From NCBI GenBank assembly GCA_002429615.1, contig DJAN01000039.1:1-11364 (forward strand): a stretch of DNA of 11,364 bases. Direction: 5' to 3'. Source of the DNA: Lysobacteraceae bacterium UBA6001. Lineage in GTDB: Bacteria > Pseudomonadota > Gammaproteobacteria > Xanthomonadales > Xanthomonadaceae. The position numbers and the translations under genes were made by a program. Under the pieces are notes generated by a model. It was not told where the DNA came from and made no database searches. It saw only the letters and a program-made list of their open reading frames with translations. Below, piece by piece: positions 1 through 6,468 of the stretch (position 1 is the stretch's first letter; each line of letters begins with the position of its first letter).

Positions 1-1770
1 CTGCATGACGTGTCCGGGGCGGTAGGCGCCGGCCGCAGCGCCGCGCTCGCGGCCGGCGGCAGCTGGCTGGCGCTGTCGCTGCTGGTGCTGTTCGTCGAAC
101 AGCGCCGGCGCCTGGCCGCGCTGCGCCAGCGCAGCCGGCGCGAGCTGGAAGCGGTGCTGCAGCAGCATGCGCACGAACTGCGCACCGCGCAGGACGGCAT
201 CGTGCAGGCCGCGCAGGGCGCCGACAGCGGCCTGAGCCGCAGCCTGGAACACCTGCCGCAGGGCGTGGTGATCATCGACGCCGACCTCAACCTGGTGGCC
301 TGGAACCAGCGCTACGTCGACCTGTTCCGGTTCCCGGCCGAACTGCTGCGGATCGGCACGCCGATCGAACAGCTGTTCCGCTTCAACGCGCGCCGTGGCC
401 TGCTTGGCCCCGGCCCGGTGGAAGAGGCCATCGCGCGCCGCCTGGAGCACCTGCGCAGCGGCCGCCCGCACCTGCGCGAGAGCGAGAAGGACGATGGCAC
501 CGTGCTGGAGATCCGTGGCAATCCCCTGCCCGATGGCGGCTTCGTCACCAGCTATGCCGACATCACCAGCTACAAGAACGCCGCGCGCGAACTGCGCTCG
601 ATGGCCGATGCGCTGGAGCACCGCATCGTCGAGCGTACCCGCGACCTCGAAGAGGCCCGCCACGAGGCGGAGAACGCCAACCGCTACAAGACCCGCTTCG
701 TCGCCGCCGCCGTCCACGACCTGCTGCAGCCCTTGAACGCGGCGCGCATGTTCGTCTCGGCGCTGCGTGGACACCTACATGAGCCCGCAAGCCGGCAGGT
801 CGCCGACAGCATCGAAGGCGCGCTCGCCGCGCAGGACGCCATCCTCGCCAGCCTGCTCGACATCTCGCGGATGGAATCGGGCCAGCTGCAGGCCAATCCG
901 CGCGATTTCGCCGTGCAGGGCCTGCTCGACGCGCTGCTGCGCGAGTTCGGCATCCTCGCCGGCAACCGCGGGCTGTCATTGCGCGGCGTGGCCACCACCG
1001 CGGTGGTGCGCAGCGACGAAGCACTGCTGCGACGCATCCTGCAGAACTTCCTCTCCAACGCGGTGCGCTACACGCGCCAGGGCCGCATCCTGGTCGGCTG
1101 CCGGCACGAGCCTGGCGCGCTGCGCATCGAGGTGCACGACCAGGGGCCGGGCATTCCGGAGAGCCGGCAGCAGGAAATCTTCGAGGAGTTCCGCCGCCTC
1201 GATGACGGCGACCAGCGCGGCGCCGGCCTCGGGCTGGCGATCGTCGAACGTATCGGCCGCGTGCTCGGCCATCGCATCGGGCTGCGTTCGCGGCTCGGCC
1301 ATGGCAGCGTGTTCTGGGTGCGCGTGCCGCTGGGCGACGCGGCGGCAGTGGTACCGGCCCCACCATCGCCCATGATCGACTTCGATGACGACCGCCTGCG
1401 CGGCTGCCGGGTGTGGAGCGTGGACGACGACCCGCGCGTCTGCGAGGCCACGCGCACGCTGCTCGAACGCTGGGGCTGCGCGGTGGGCTTCGCCGGCGGG
1501 CCGCAGCAGGCGCTGGACCTGGCCACGCCGGAGAATCCACCGCAGCTGCTGCTGCTCGACGTGCGCATGGATCCCTTCCATGGGCCGGACGTCTACCGCG
1601 TGCTGTGCGAACGCTGGCGCGCGGCGCCCGGCGTGGTGCTGGTCAGCGCGGAAGCGGACGAAGCGCTGCGCGCCGAAGCGGTCGCGCAGGGCTGGGGCTT
1701 CCTTGCCAAGCCGGTCCGCCCGCCGGCGCTGCGCGCGCTGATGACCCAGATGCTGCTGCGCCAGCACTGA
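1..1770 (+). CDS. Hybrid sensor histidine kinase, NahK/ErcS' type, 5' end missing
   Basis: Sensor kinase with its own receiver domain, probably inner-membrane. The reading frame is open to the left edge, so the N-terminus lies outside; the GTG at base 10 is probably not the real start. Numbering from that GTG: a membrane segment at about 11-30 followed by an Arg-rich helix and probable coiled coil (31-75); a PAS domain at about 78-187; a HisKA domain with phospho-accepting H236 in the motif VHDLLQPLNA; an HATPase domain with N-box N350, DQGPG at 377-381 and GAGLGLAI at 404-411; and a C-terminal receiver (about 466-584) with D472-D474, phospho-acceptor D517, S546 and K567. All key residues are present. 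The H-box with QPLNA is typical of NahK/ErcS'-like kinases, which commonly act with NarL/LuxR-type regulators. The missing part could be a DctB-like periplasmic sensor or a symporter-like domain; the sequence cannot decide. Its stop is 4 bp from the convergent flavoenzyme gene. Confidence 0.93.
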   Translation: MHDVSGAVGAGRSAALAAGGSWLALSLLVLFVEQRRRLAALRQRSRRELEAVLQQHAHELRTAQDGIVQAAQGADSGLSRSLEHLPQGVVIIDADLNLVAWNQRYVDLFRFPAELLRIGTPIEQLFRFNARRGLLGPGPVEEAIARRLEHLRSGRPHLRESEKDDGTVLEIRGNPLPDGGFVTSYADITSYKNAARELRSMADALEHRIVERTRDLEEARHEAENANRYKTRFVAAAVHDLLQPLNAARMFVSALRGHLHEPASRQVADSIEGALAAQDAILASLLDISRMESGQLQANPRDFAVQGLLDALLREFGILAGNRGLSLRGVATTAVVRSDEALLRRILQNFLSNAVRYTRQGRILVGCRHEPGALRIEVHDQGPGIPESRQQEIFEEFRRLDDGDQRGAGLGLAIVERIGRVLGHRIGLRSRLGHGSVFWVRVPLGDAAAVVPAPPSPMIDFDDDRLRGCRVWSVDDDPRVCEATRTLLERWGCAVGFAGGPQQALDLATPENPPQLLLLDVRMDPFHGPDVYRVLCERWRAAPGVVLVSAEADEALRAEAVAQGWGFLAKPVRPPALRALMTQMLLRQH

Positions 1771-1774
1771 GCGC

Positions 1775-2932
1775 TCACGTCGGCGGCGGCACGCTACGCG
1801 GTGTCAGCCGTCCGGCCACGATGTCCTCCGCCAATCCCAGCGCCAGGGTCATGCCCAGGCCACCTCCGCCCACGGCGTTGACCAGGGTTACGCCGGGCAG
1901 CGCTTCGACCACCCACTCGCTGCTGCCGTCGGTCAGGCGTGGATAGATGCCATGCCAGGTCTGCACGATCCGCTGCGAGGGGAAGCGCGCGAACCGGGCC
2001 AGATAGTCGAGGATGCGCTGGTTGATGGCGTGCTCGTCGAAGGGATCGTGCGTATGCGCGTAGTGGTGCGAATCGCCCACCGCGATCTCGCCGGCCCCAT
2101 TCTGCGACACCATCACGTGGATGCCCGCGGCGAGCAGGTCGGCATGTTCGCGATCGCAGCGTGCCCGCAGCGGCGCCAGATCGGCCGCCTCGGCGAAGCC
2201 GGCGTAGTGCAGCAGCGACAGCCCGCCGCACAACGCCGGCCCAAGGCGAAATCCCGGCGCTGGCGCGGCCAGACGCAGCATCTGCAGCTTGCAGCGGGTC
2301 AGTGGCGCGGCGGCGTGCAGCTCGGGAAACAGCTGCTCGAACTGGGCGCCGTTGCAGACGTAGACCCGCTCGGCATCGAAGCAGCGGCTTCCCGACCACA
2401 CCCGGCCGGTCTCCACCGCGGTGACCGGCATGTTCCAAAGGAAGCGCACGCCATGGCTTTCCAGATAGGCGGGGATGCGCGCCATCGCCTGTCGCGGATC
2501 GACCACGAGTTCGTCATCGCCCAGCAGGCCGCCGCGCAGTCCTTCACCGACCAGCGCGGGCGACATGGCCTGCGCCTGCGCCGCGGACAACAGGTGCAGC
2601 GGCCGGCGCGTCCGGTTCGCCTCGTGGTATTGGCACAGGACGTCCCACTCGTCATCCGCATGCGCCACGTGCAGGGAACCGGAGACGTCGTGCCACAGGC
2701 CGGCGCCTTCCACGAGCTGCAACCAGGCCGCACGCGAACGCAGTGCGCGCTCATAGAGCACGCCGTTGGGCACGCCGATCGGCCACACCATGCCGAAGTT
2801 GCGGATCGAGGCGCCGACGGCGCGTGTGTGCTGTTCCAGCACGGTGACCTGCATGCCACGCAGGGACAGCGCGCGTGCCATCGCCAGGCCGACGATGCCG
2901 GCACCGATGACGATCGCGGTGGGTCTGCTCAT
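1775..2932 (-). CDS. FAD-dependent amine oxidoreductase, TIGR03364 type (phosphonate catabolism)
   Basis: A 385-residue DAO-fold flavoenzyme. The N-terminal Rossmann motif GAGIVG lies at residues 10-15, with E33 ending the second strand as the expected ribose-binding acid. The segment SIRNFGMVWP (42-51) follows, and the C-terminal FAD motif VGGGGLGM is near 354-361. It resembles the TIGR03364 clade, which is known to sit beside phosphonatase-like hydrolases and is proposed to oxidatively deaminate a 2-aminoethylphosphonate-like compound. Related cluster flavoenzymes have been reported to act on aminoethylphosphonate and its N-substituted or hydroxylated forms; the exact substrate here cannot be read from sequence. 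The ATG overlaps the stop of the DUF5690 gene as ATGA, with GGGAG 5 nt upstream at 2938-2942, so it is the last gene of the cassette and probably translationally coupled. The expected in vivo role is to supply the oxo-phosphonate substrate for the hydrolase encoded at 4227-4892. Confidence 0.9.
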   Translation of the reverse strand: MSRPTAIVIGAGIVGLAMARALSLRGMQVTVLEQHTRAVGASIRNFGMVWPIGVPNGVLYERALRSRAAWLQLVEGAGLWHDVSGSLHVAHADDEWDVLCQYHEANRTRRPLHLLSAAQAQAMSPALVGEGLRGGLLGDDELVVDPRQAMARIPAYLESHGVRFLWNMPVTAVETGRVWSGSRCFDAERVYVCNGAQFEQLFPELHAAAPLTRCKLQMLRLAAPAPGFRLGPALCGGLSLLHYAGFAEAADLAPLRARCDREHADLLAAGIHVMVSQNGAGEIAVGDSHHYAHTHDPFDEHAINQRILDYLARFARFPSQRIVQTWHGIYPRLTDGSSEWVVEALPGVTLVNAVGGGGLGMTLALGLAEDIVAGRLTPRSVPPPT

Positions 2933-4230
2933 GGAAACTCCCGGGAGGGGTGGAAAACAGGGGGCGGTCGCACGGCGCGGTGGCAGCGACGGAAGAAGCA
3001 CAGCGCCAGCGTCGTGCCGGCGATACCGGCCAACGGCAACGCGGAACTGGCCAGCACGTAGCGGCCGGTCCAGCCGGCACTGGGCATCCAATGCCCGGCC
3101 AGCAGCACGCCACAGCTGGCGAAGTACGCCAGGGTGTCGAGCAGATAGGCGAAGAAGCCCACGTTGCCGCGCAGGCGGAAGGCGGCGATGAAGCGCTCGA
3201 AGAACGCGCAGTTGAAGGGCACATAGGCCAGCGCCAGGCACAGGCCGGTCAGCGCGATCCATGCCAGCGCCGGCAGGCCGCCCGCGCGGAACAGCCAGGT
3301 GCACAGCAGCGCGCCGCCCAGCCCGGCCAGCATCAGCAGGTGCAACCGCCACAGGCAGCGCGCATGGTCGTGCATCCGCACCAGCACGGCCGCCACGCCC
3401 AGCGCGGCCAGCGTCGCCGGTAGCTCGATCCACAGGAACAGGCCGGCATTGCCGCCATGGCCCGCTTCGGTCAGCAGTTCGGCCTCGAAGTTGTCGCGCA
3501 CGTCGCGCAGCACGGCGATGGCGACGTAGCCCACGGACAGCGCCGCCAGCCCCGGCAGGAAACGGCGCAACAGGCCCCTTCGCCGGGCCCGCCCGAGGGG
3601 ACGGCGCGCATGCCGGGCCTGGCGATCGCCCGCATCCGGCGGCGGCAGCCGCGCCAGCTGGCGCAGGCATAAGAGCAGGGGCAGGGAGAACAGCGCCGCA
3701 CATGCCAAGGGCATCCAGCGCGCCTCCAGGTCGACCAGCAGCAGCTGCTTGCCCACCGCCTTCACCATCGCCGAGGAGAAGATCACGCTGGATGCCAGCA
3801 GCGCCGCCATCACCTCCGTCGCCCGTCGGCCTTCGAGGTAGCTGAACACCACGCCCCAGACCAATCCGAGCAGCAGACCGTTGCAGAACAGCCACAACGC
3901 GCGCCAGGCCGCCGGCGTCAGCGCGAAGCCCAGCCAAGCCAGCAGCGCGCCGCCGAGAATGGCGAGCAGCAGCGGTTGCCGCTGCGCCGGCAGTAATTGG
4001 CCGATCACGCCGATGCCGATGAACTTGCTGCAGGCATAGCCCAGGGTCTGCGCCACCACCAGCCAGATCTTGTAGTCCATGCCGGCCACGTCTTCCCCGG
4101 CATAGGTGCCGGCCGCGAACGGCTTGCGGAAGGCGTACATGCAGGCATACGTCGCCATCGCCGCCAGGCCCGGCCACAGCCAGTCCCAGCGGGGCGGCAC
4201 GCCCACCTCGCGCACGGCGCGCGCGCTCAC
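2929..4230 (-). CDS. DUF5690 family MFS-type transporter, probable aminophosphonate importer
   Basis: A 433-residue polytopic inner-membrane protein with roughly 10-12 hydrophobic segments in two halves, joined by a strongly basic cytoplasmic loop (about 200-223). MYAFRKPF at 31-38 is characteristic of the DUF5690 family. Compared from memory with organophosphate:phosphate antiporters (GlpT, UhpT), R35-K36 in this motif matches the YLVRKNF region holding GlpT R45. YACSKF at 65-70 matches their YGFSKF, and R242 in AVLRDVRDNF matches GlpT R269. Those two arginines bind phosphate in GlpT, so a phosphonate or phosphate-ester substrate is likely. The start is GTG at 4230, overlapping the hydrolase stop as GTGA; its own stop overlaps the flavoenzyme start as ATGA. 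Sandwiched between two aminophosphonate enzymes, it is most simply the cassette's importer. Family assignment is fairly secure; transport direction and substrate are inference. Confidence 0.85.
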   Translation of the reverse strand: MSARAVREVGVPPRWDWLWPGLAAMATYACMYAFRKPFAAGTYAGEDVAGMDYKIWLVVAQTLGYACSKFIGIGVIGQLLPAQRQPLLLAILGGALLAWLGFALTPAAWRALWLFCNGLLLGLVWGVVFSYLEGRRATEVMAALLASSVIFSSAMVKAVGKQLLLVDLEARWMPLACAALFSLPLLLCLRQLARLPPPDAGDRQARHARRPLGRARRRGLLRRFLPGLAALSVGYVAIAVLRDVRDNFEAELLTEAGHGGNAGLFLWIELPATLAALGVAAVLVRMHDHARCLWRLHLLMLAGLGGALLCTWLFRAGGLPALAWIALTGLCLALAYVPFNCAFFERFIAAFRLRGNVGFFAYLLDTLAYFASCGVLLAGHWMPSAGWTGRYVLASSALPLAGIAGTTLALCFFRRCHRAVRPPPVFHPSREFP

Positions 4231-4892
4231 GACAGGCCGAGCAGCGCGGGAAGTTCATCCAGATGGTCGATCACCCGGTCGGCACCGGCTGCCATCAGCG
4301 TCGCCCGATCATGCGCGCCGGTGGTGACCGCCACGCACAGGCCGACATCCGCCCCGCGTCCTTCGGCCATGTCGACTGGGGTATCGCCCACCTTCACCAC
4401 CAAGGCCGGGTCGGACACCGCGCAGCGGCGCATCAGCACGTGGATCATGTGCGCGGCCGGCCGCGCCGCCGGCACCTGGTCGCTGGCCACCCAGGCGTCG
4501 ATCCGGGTTTCCCATTGCAGACGATGCAGCAGGTCGGTGGTGATCGCGGTGCAGAAGCCGGTGCCGAGCGCGACCCGCACACCGTGTTCGCGCAGACGTG
4601 CGAACAGCGCTTCGGCACCGGGCAGCGGACGGATCCGCGCGTCGTGGCGGACGAAGGCGCGCATGCGCGCGACGAAGGCCGCGTGCACCGCGTTGACTTC
4701 CGGCGCGTCAACCGGCAGCTGCAGCAACCGCGCGATGGCCTCCGGCTTGGCGTAGCCCATCCAGCCACGCACCTCGTCTACCGGCAGGTGGCGGCCGGCC
4801 GCCTGCAACGCGTCCAGGAACGCCTGCTCCACCAGGCCGGGATCGGCCACCGTCGTTCCCGCGATATCGAACACCACCAGTTGCCAGCGCAT
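4227..4892 (-). CDS. Phosphonatase-like HAD hydrolase (TIGR03351 type)
   Basis: A 221-residue HAD-superfamily enzyme predicted to cleave the C-P bond of phosphonoacetaldehyde or a close analogue, giving an aldehyde and phosphate in the cytoplasm. The nucleophile motif is D9-I-A-G-T13, the DxAGT form of phosphonatases instead of DxDxT/V. Cap-domain K49 in MGYAKPEAI fits the Schiff-base lysine. T111 in GTGF is motif II, R144 replaces the usual HAD lysine, and GDTPVD at 169-174 supplies the metal-binding acids. These features and the length fit the TIGR03351 clade, which travels with FAD oxidoreductases rather than with the PhnW transaminase, as here. The start is supported by AAGGGAG 7 nt upstream (4900-4906). 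It is the first structural gene of the cassette, 107 bp after the GntR gene and overlapping the transporter start by 4 bp. Hydroxyphosphonoacetaldehyde is an alternative substrate. Confidence 0.9.
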   Translation of the reverse strand: MRWQLVVFDIAGTTVADPGLVEQAFLDALQAAGRHLPVDEVRGWMGYAKPEAIARLLQLPVDAPEVNAVHAAFVARMRAFVRHDARIRPLPGAEALFARLREHGVRVALGTGFCTAITTDLLHRLQWETRIDAWVASDQVPAARPAAHMIHVLMRRCAVSDPALVVKVGDTPVDMAEGRGADVGLCVAVTTGAHDRATLMAAGADRVIDHLDELPALLGLS

Positions 4893-4899
4893 GCCGCAT

Positions 4900-4906
4900 C
4901 TCCCTT
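4900..4906 (-). promoter_or_regulatory. Strong ribosome binding site of the phosphonatase-like gene
   Basis: AAGGGAG on the minus strand, 7 nt before the ATG at 4892. It fixes this start against an overlapping ATG 8 bases earlier, which lies in another frame. It is the best Shine-Dalgarno sequence I see in the window, consistent with this being the leading structural gene of the cassette. Confidence 0.7.
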
Positions 4907-4957
4907 CCGTCGATGCGGACAGGCTGCGCGTGGACTACGACCTGGATGCGACCAATG

Positions 4958-4983
4958 TTGTACACCGCGCTGCGGCTGTACAA
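4958..4983. promoter_or_regulatory. Inverted repeat, probable GntR operator of the phosphonate cassette
   Basis: Perfect 7-bp arms TTGTACA (4958-4964) and TGTACAA (4977-4983) flank a 12-bp centre that continues the dyad as CCGC/GCGG around a 3-base loop, with one unpaired C. It lies between the GntR stop and the phosphonatase-like start, 65 bp upstream of the latter. TTGTACA half-sites resemble the TGTATATACA-like operators known for HutC-subfamily GntR regulators. On the minus strand a poor promoter could overlap it (TTGTAC, then TACAAC 15 bp later). No T-tract follows the dyad, so an intrinsic terminator is unlikely. The repeat is directly visible; binding by the neighbouring regulator is inference. 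Confidence 0.6.
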
Positions 4984-4999
4984 GCGTTCTCGTGCGCCC

Positions 5000-5707
5000 T
5001 TACACCAGCAGGCGCAAGCGGCCCGCATCAAGATGATGCAGGCACAGCTTGAGCGGGAGCCCGCGCGCATCCAGTGCCAGCACGCAGGCGCGCAGTGACA
5101 GCGTCGCATCGGCGCTGCCCGGCACCAACGACGGCAGTTCGCCGCCGGCTTCCACCCAGGCGTGGCGACGACTCGCCGGCGGCACCCCGCCCAGCCGCAG
5201 CGCCGTGCCCAGCGCGTGGCCACTGGCCAGCCGCAATCCCAGGTCGGTGAATTCCCCGGCCGGCAGCCAGGCTTCGGTGCGTGCCAGCACCTGCTCGTCG
5301 GCCATCACCTCATAGACCAGATGCAGCAGCGGGCCGGGCATCTGGCAGGGCGTGCGCGCCTGCAATGCCGCCGGCAGCCCCGGCACCGTCGTGCAGGCGA
5401 GCAGTTCGCAACGCGCCGAAAGCCCGAGCGAGCGCAGGTGTTCGGGCAGGAACGTGCAGGTGGGCAGCGGCAACGGCATGCGTGGCGCGGCCACGCGCAT
5501 GCCGTGCATCTGCAGCAGGCCCTCGGCGCGCAGCCAGTCCAGACTCTTGCGCACGGTATGGCGATGCACGCCGAAGCGCGAGGCCAGGCACAGCGCCGAG
5601 GGCAGCGCCTGGCCATCGCGCCAGTGACCCTGGCGGATTTCCGCCGCCAGGATCTCGGCGATGTGCCGCCACTGCGGACTTCCCGTGCATGCGTGCCTGC
5701 TGGACAC
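5000..5707 (-). CDS. GntR-family regulator with UTRA domain (PhnF/HutC-like)
   Basis: A 235-residue DNA-binding regulator. The N-terminal winged helix (about 12-75) contains LASRFGVHRHTVRKSLDWLR, the usual GntR recognition region. The wing is odd: LLQMHGMRVAAP replaces the usual glycine-rich GxGTFV-type hairpin. The rest (about 80-235) is a UTRA ligand-binding domain, with LHLVYEVMADEQVLARTEAWLP-like strands near 128-149 typical of the PhnF/HutC subfamily. The start is GTG at 5707, with AAGGAA 10 nt upstream (5718-5723); no in-frame ATG lies before the helix-turn-helix. It precedes the three phosphonate genes in the same direction, so it is their likely repressor, with the imported phosphonate or a breakdown product as candidate ligand. 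Both the regulated target and the ligand are inferred from neighbourhood. It may also control itself. Confidence 0.88.
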   Translation of the reverse strand: MSSRHACTGSPQWRHIAEILAAEIRQGHWRDGQALPSALCLASRFGVHRHTVRKSLDWLRAEGLLQMHGMRVAAPRMPLPLPTCTFLPEHLRSLGLSARCELLACTTVPGLPAALQARTPCQMPGPLLHLVYEVMADEQVLARTEAWLPAGEFTDLGLRLASGHALGTALRLGGVPPASRRHAWVEAGGELPSLVPGSADATLSLRACVLALDARGLPLKLCLHHLDAGRLRLLV

Positions 5708-5775
5708 CAGCGTGCGTTTCCTTCGCCTCGACCCTCCCAGCCTTGGCGATCGCGCGGCGCTTGTCAGCCGCGAAA

Positions 5776-5789
5776 CTGCATCGATGCAG
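5776..5789. repeat. 14-bp perfect palindrome between response regulator and GntR genes
   Basis: CTGCATCGATGCAG reads the same on both strands. It sits in the 88-bp gap between the response-regulator stop (5796) and the GntR start (5707). An 8-bp direct repeat CAGCCGCG flanks and overlaps it (5765-5772 and 5787-5794). On the minus strand it could fold as a short hairpin with a TCGA loop, followed only by TTT, so it would be a weak terminator for the rsgA operon. A protein-binding site upstream of gntR is the other reading. It does not share the TTGTACA half-site of the downstream operator. A possible minus-strand -35 box (CTGACA at 5763-5768) lacks a convincing -10. Confidence 0.4.
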
Positions 5790-5795
5790 CCGCGC

Positions 5796-6434
5796 TCAGG
5801 GCGCGCTTTCCGGCTCCAGCGCCTTCACCAGCACCGCCGCCTGCGTGCGGCTGTAGCAGTCCAGCTTCTTCAGGATCGCGGTGACATGCACCTTCACCGT
5901 GTTCTCGGCCAGGCCGAGCTGGTGCGCGATCTGCTTGTTGAGCAGTCCGTCAGCCAGGCACAGCAGTACGCGGAACTGCTGCGGGGTCAGCTGCGCCAGC
6001 TTGGCGGCCAGGTGCGCGTCCGCCTCGGAGCGCTCCACCTGCATCGGCGGGAACGCGCTGCCGCCTTCGAGCACGTTGGCCACCGCGGTGGCGATCGCCT
6101 CCGGCGGTGCCGACTTGGAAATGAAGCCGGCCGCGCCGAACTGCTGCGCGCGGCGGATCACCCGCGGGTGGTCGTTGGAGGAGATCACCACCACCGGCAC
6201 TTCGGGGTACTCGCCCCGCACATGCAGCAGCGCGGAAAAGCCGCGTGCGCCCGGCATCGCGAGGTCGAGCAGGACCAGTTCGGTATCCGGATGCTGCCCC
6301 AGCACCTCGCCCAGCGTGCCCGCGCTGGACGCTTCCAGCATGCGCGCCTCCGGTAGGGCCTCGCGCAGCACGTGGATGACCGCGGCACGGAACAGCGGGT
6401 GGTCGTCGGCGACAAGCAGGGTGGGTCCAGGCAT
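5796..6434 (-). CDS. NarL/LuxR-type response regulator
   Basis: A two-component transcription factor of 212 residues from the ATG at 6434. The receiver has D10-D11, phospho-acceptor D57 in VLLDLAMPG, S85 and K107 in GFISKSAPP. The C-terminal LuxR-type helix-turn-helix (about 147-201) contains NKQIAHQLGLAENTVKVH. I chose 6434 because it gives the usual few residues before VADDHPLF. A GTG at 6461 would add nine residues and lie 7 bp after the upstream stop; neither start has a good Shine-Dalgarno. It follows the QEGLA gene closely, so it is probably the last gene of the rsgA operon. Regulators of this sort often pair with NahK/ErcS'-like kinases, and one is encoded at 1-1770, on the far side of the phosphonate cassette. 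That pairing is a guess from family and proximity. Confidence 0.9.
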   Translation of the reverse strand: MPGPTLLVADDHPLFRAAVIHVLREALPEARMLEASSAGTLGEVLGQHPDTELVLLDLAMPGARGFSALLHVRGEYPEVPVVVISSNDHPRVIRRAQQFGAAGFISKSAPPEAIATAVANVLEGGSAFPPMQVERSEADAHLAAKLAQLTPQQFRVLLCLADGLLNKQIAHQLGLAENTVKVHVTAILKKLDCYSRTQAAVLVKALEPESAP

Positions 6435-6468
6435 GCCGACAGTCTGACATGCGTCGGTCACGGGTGGA

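Noticed and set aside
1952..3061. A 369-codon plus-strand frame antisense to the flavoenzyme and the end of the transporter gene.
   Set aside because: Low-information composition and no domain; the opposite strand encodes an intact, motif-complete flavoenzyme. Typical antisense shadow in GC-rich DNA.
2933..4258. The flavoenzyme frame stays open on the minus strand through the whole transporter gene, giving an apparent 827-residue fusion protein.
   Set aside because: The upstream half has no sensible protein features: it is Ala/Arg/Gly-rich and out of frame with a clear membrane protein. The ATG at 2932, with its ribosome binding site and Rossmann motif directly after it, is the real start. 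The open frame reflects high GC and few stop codons.
4958..4983. Reading the TTGTACA dyad as an intrinsic terminator of the GntR gene.
   Set aside because: The stem would be plausible but no run of T follows it on either strand, and the AT-containing outer arms are more typical of an operator.
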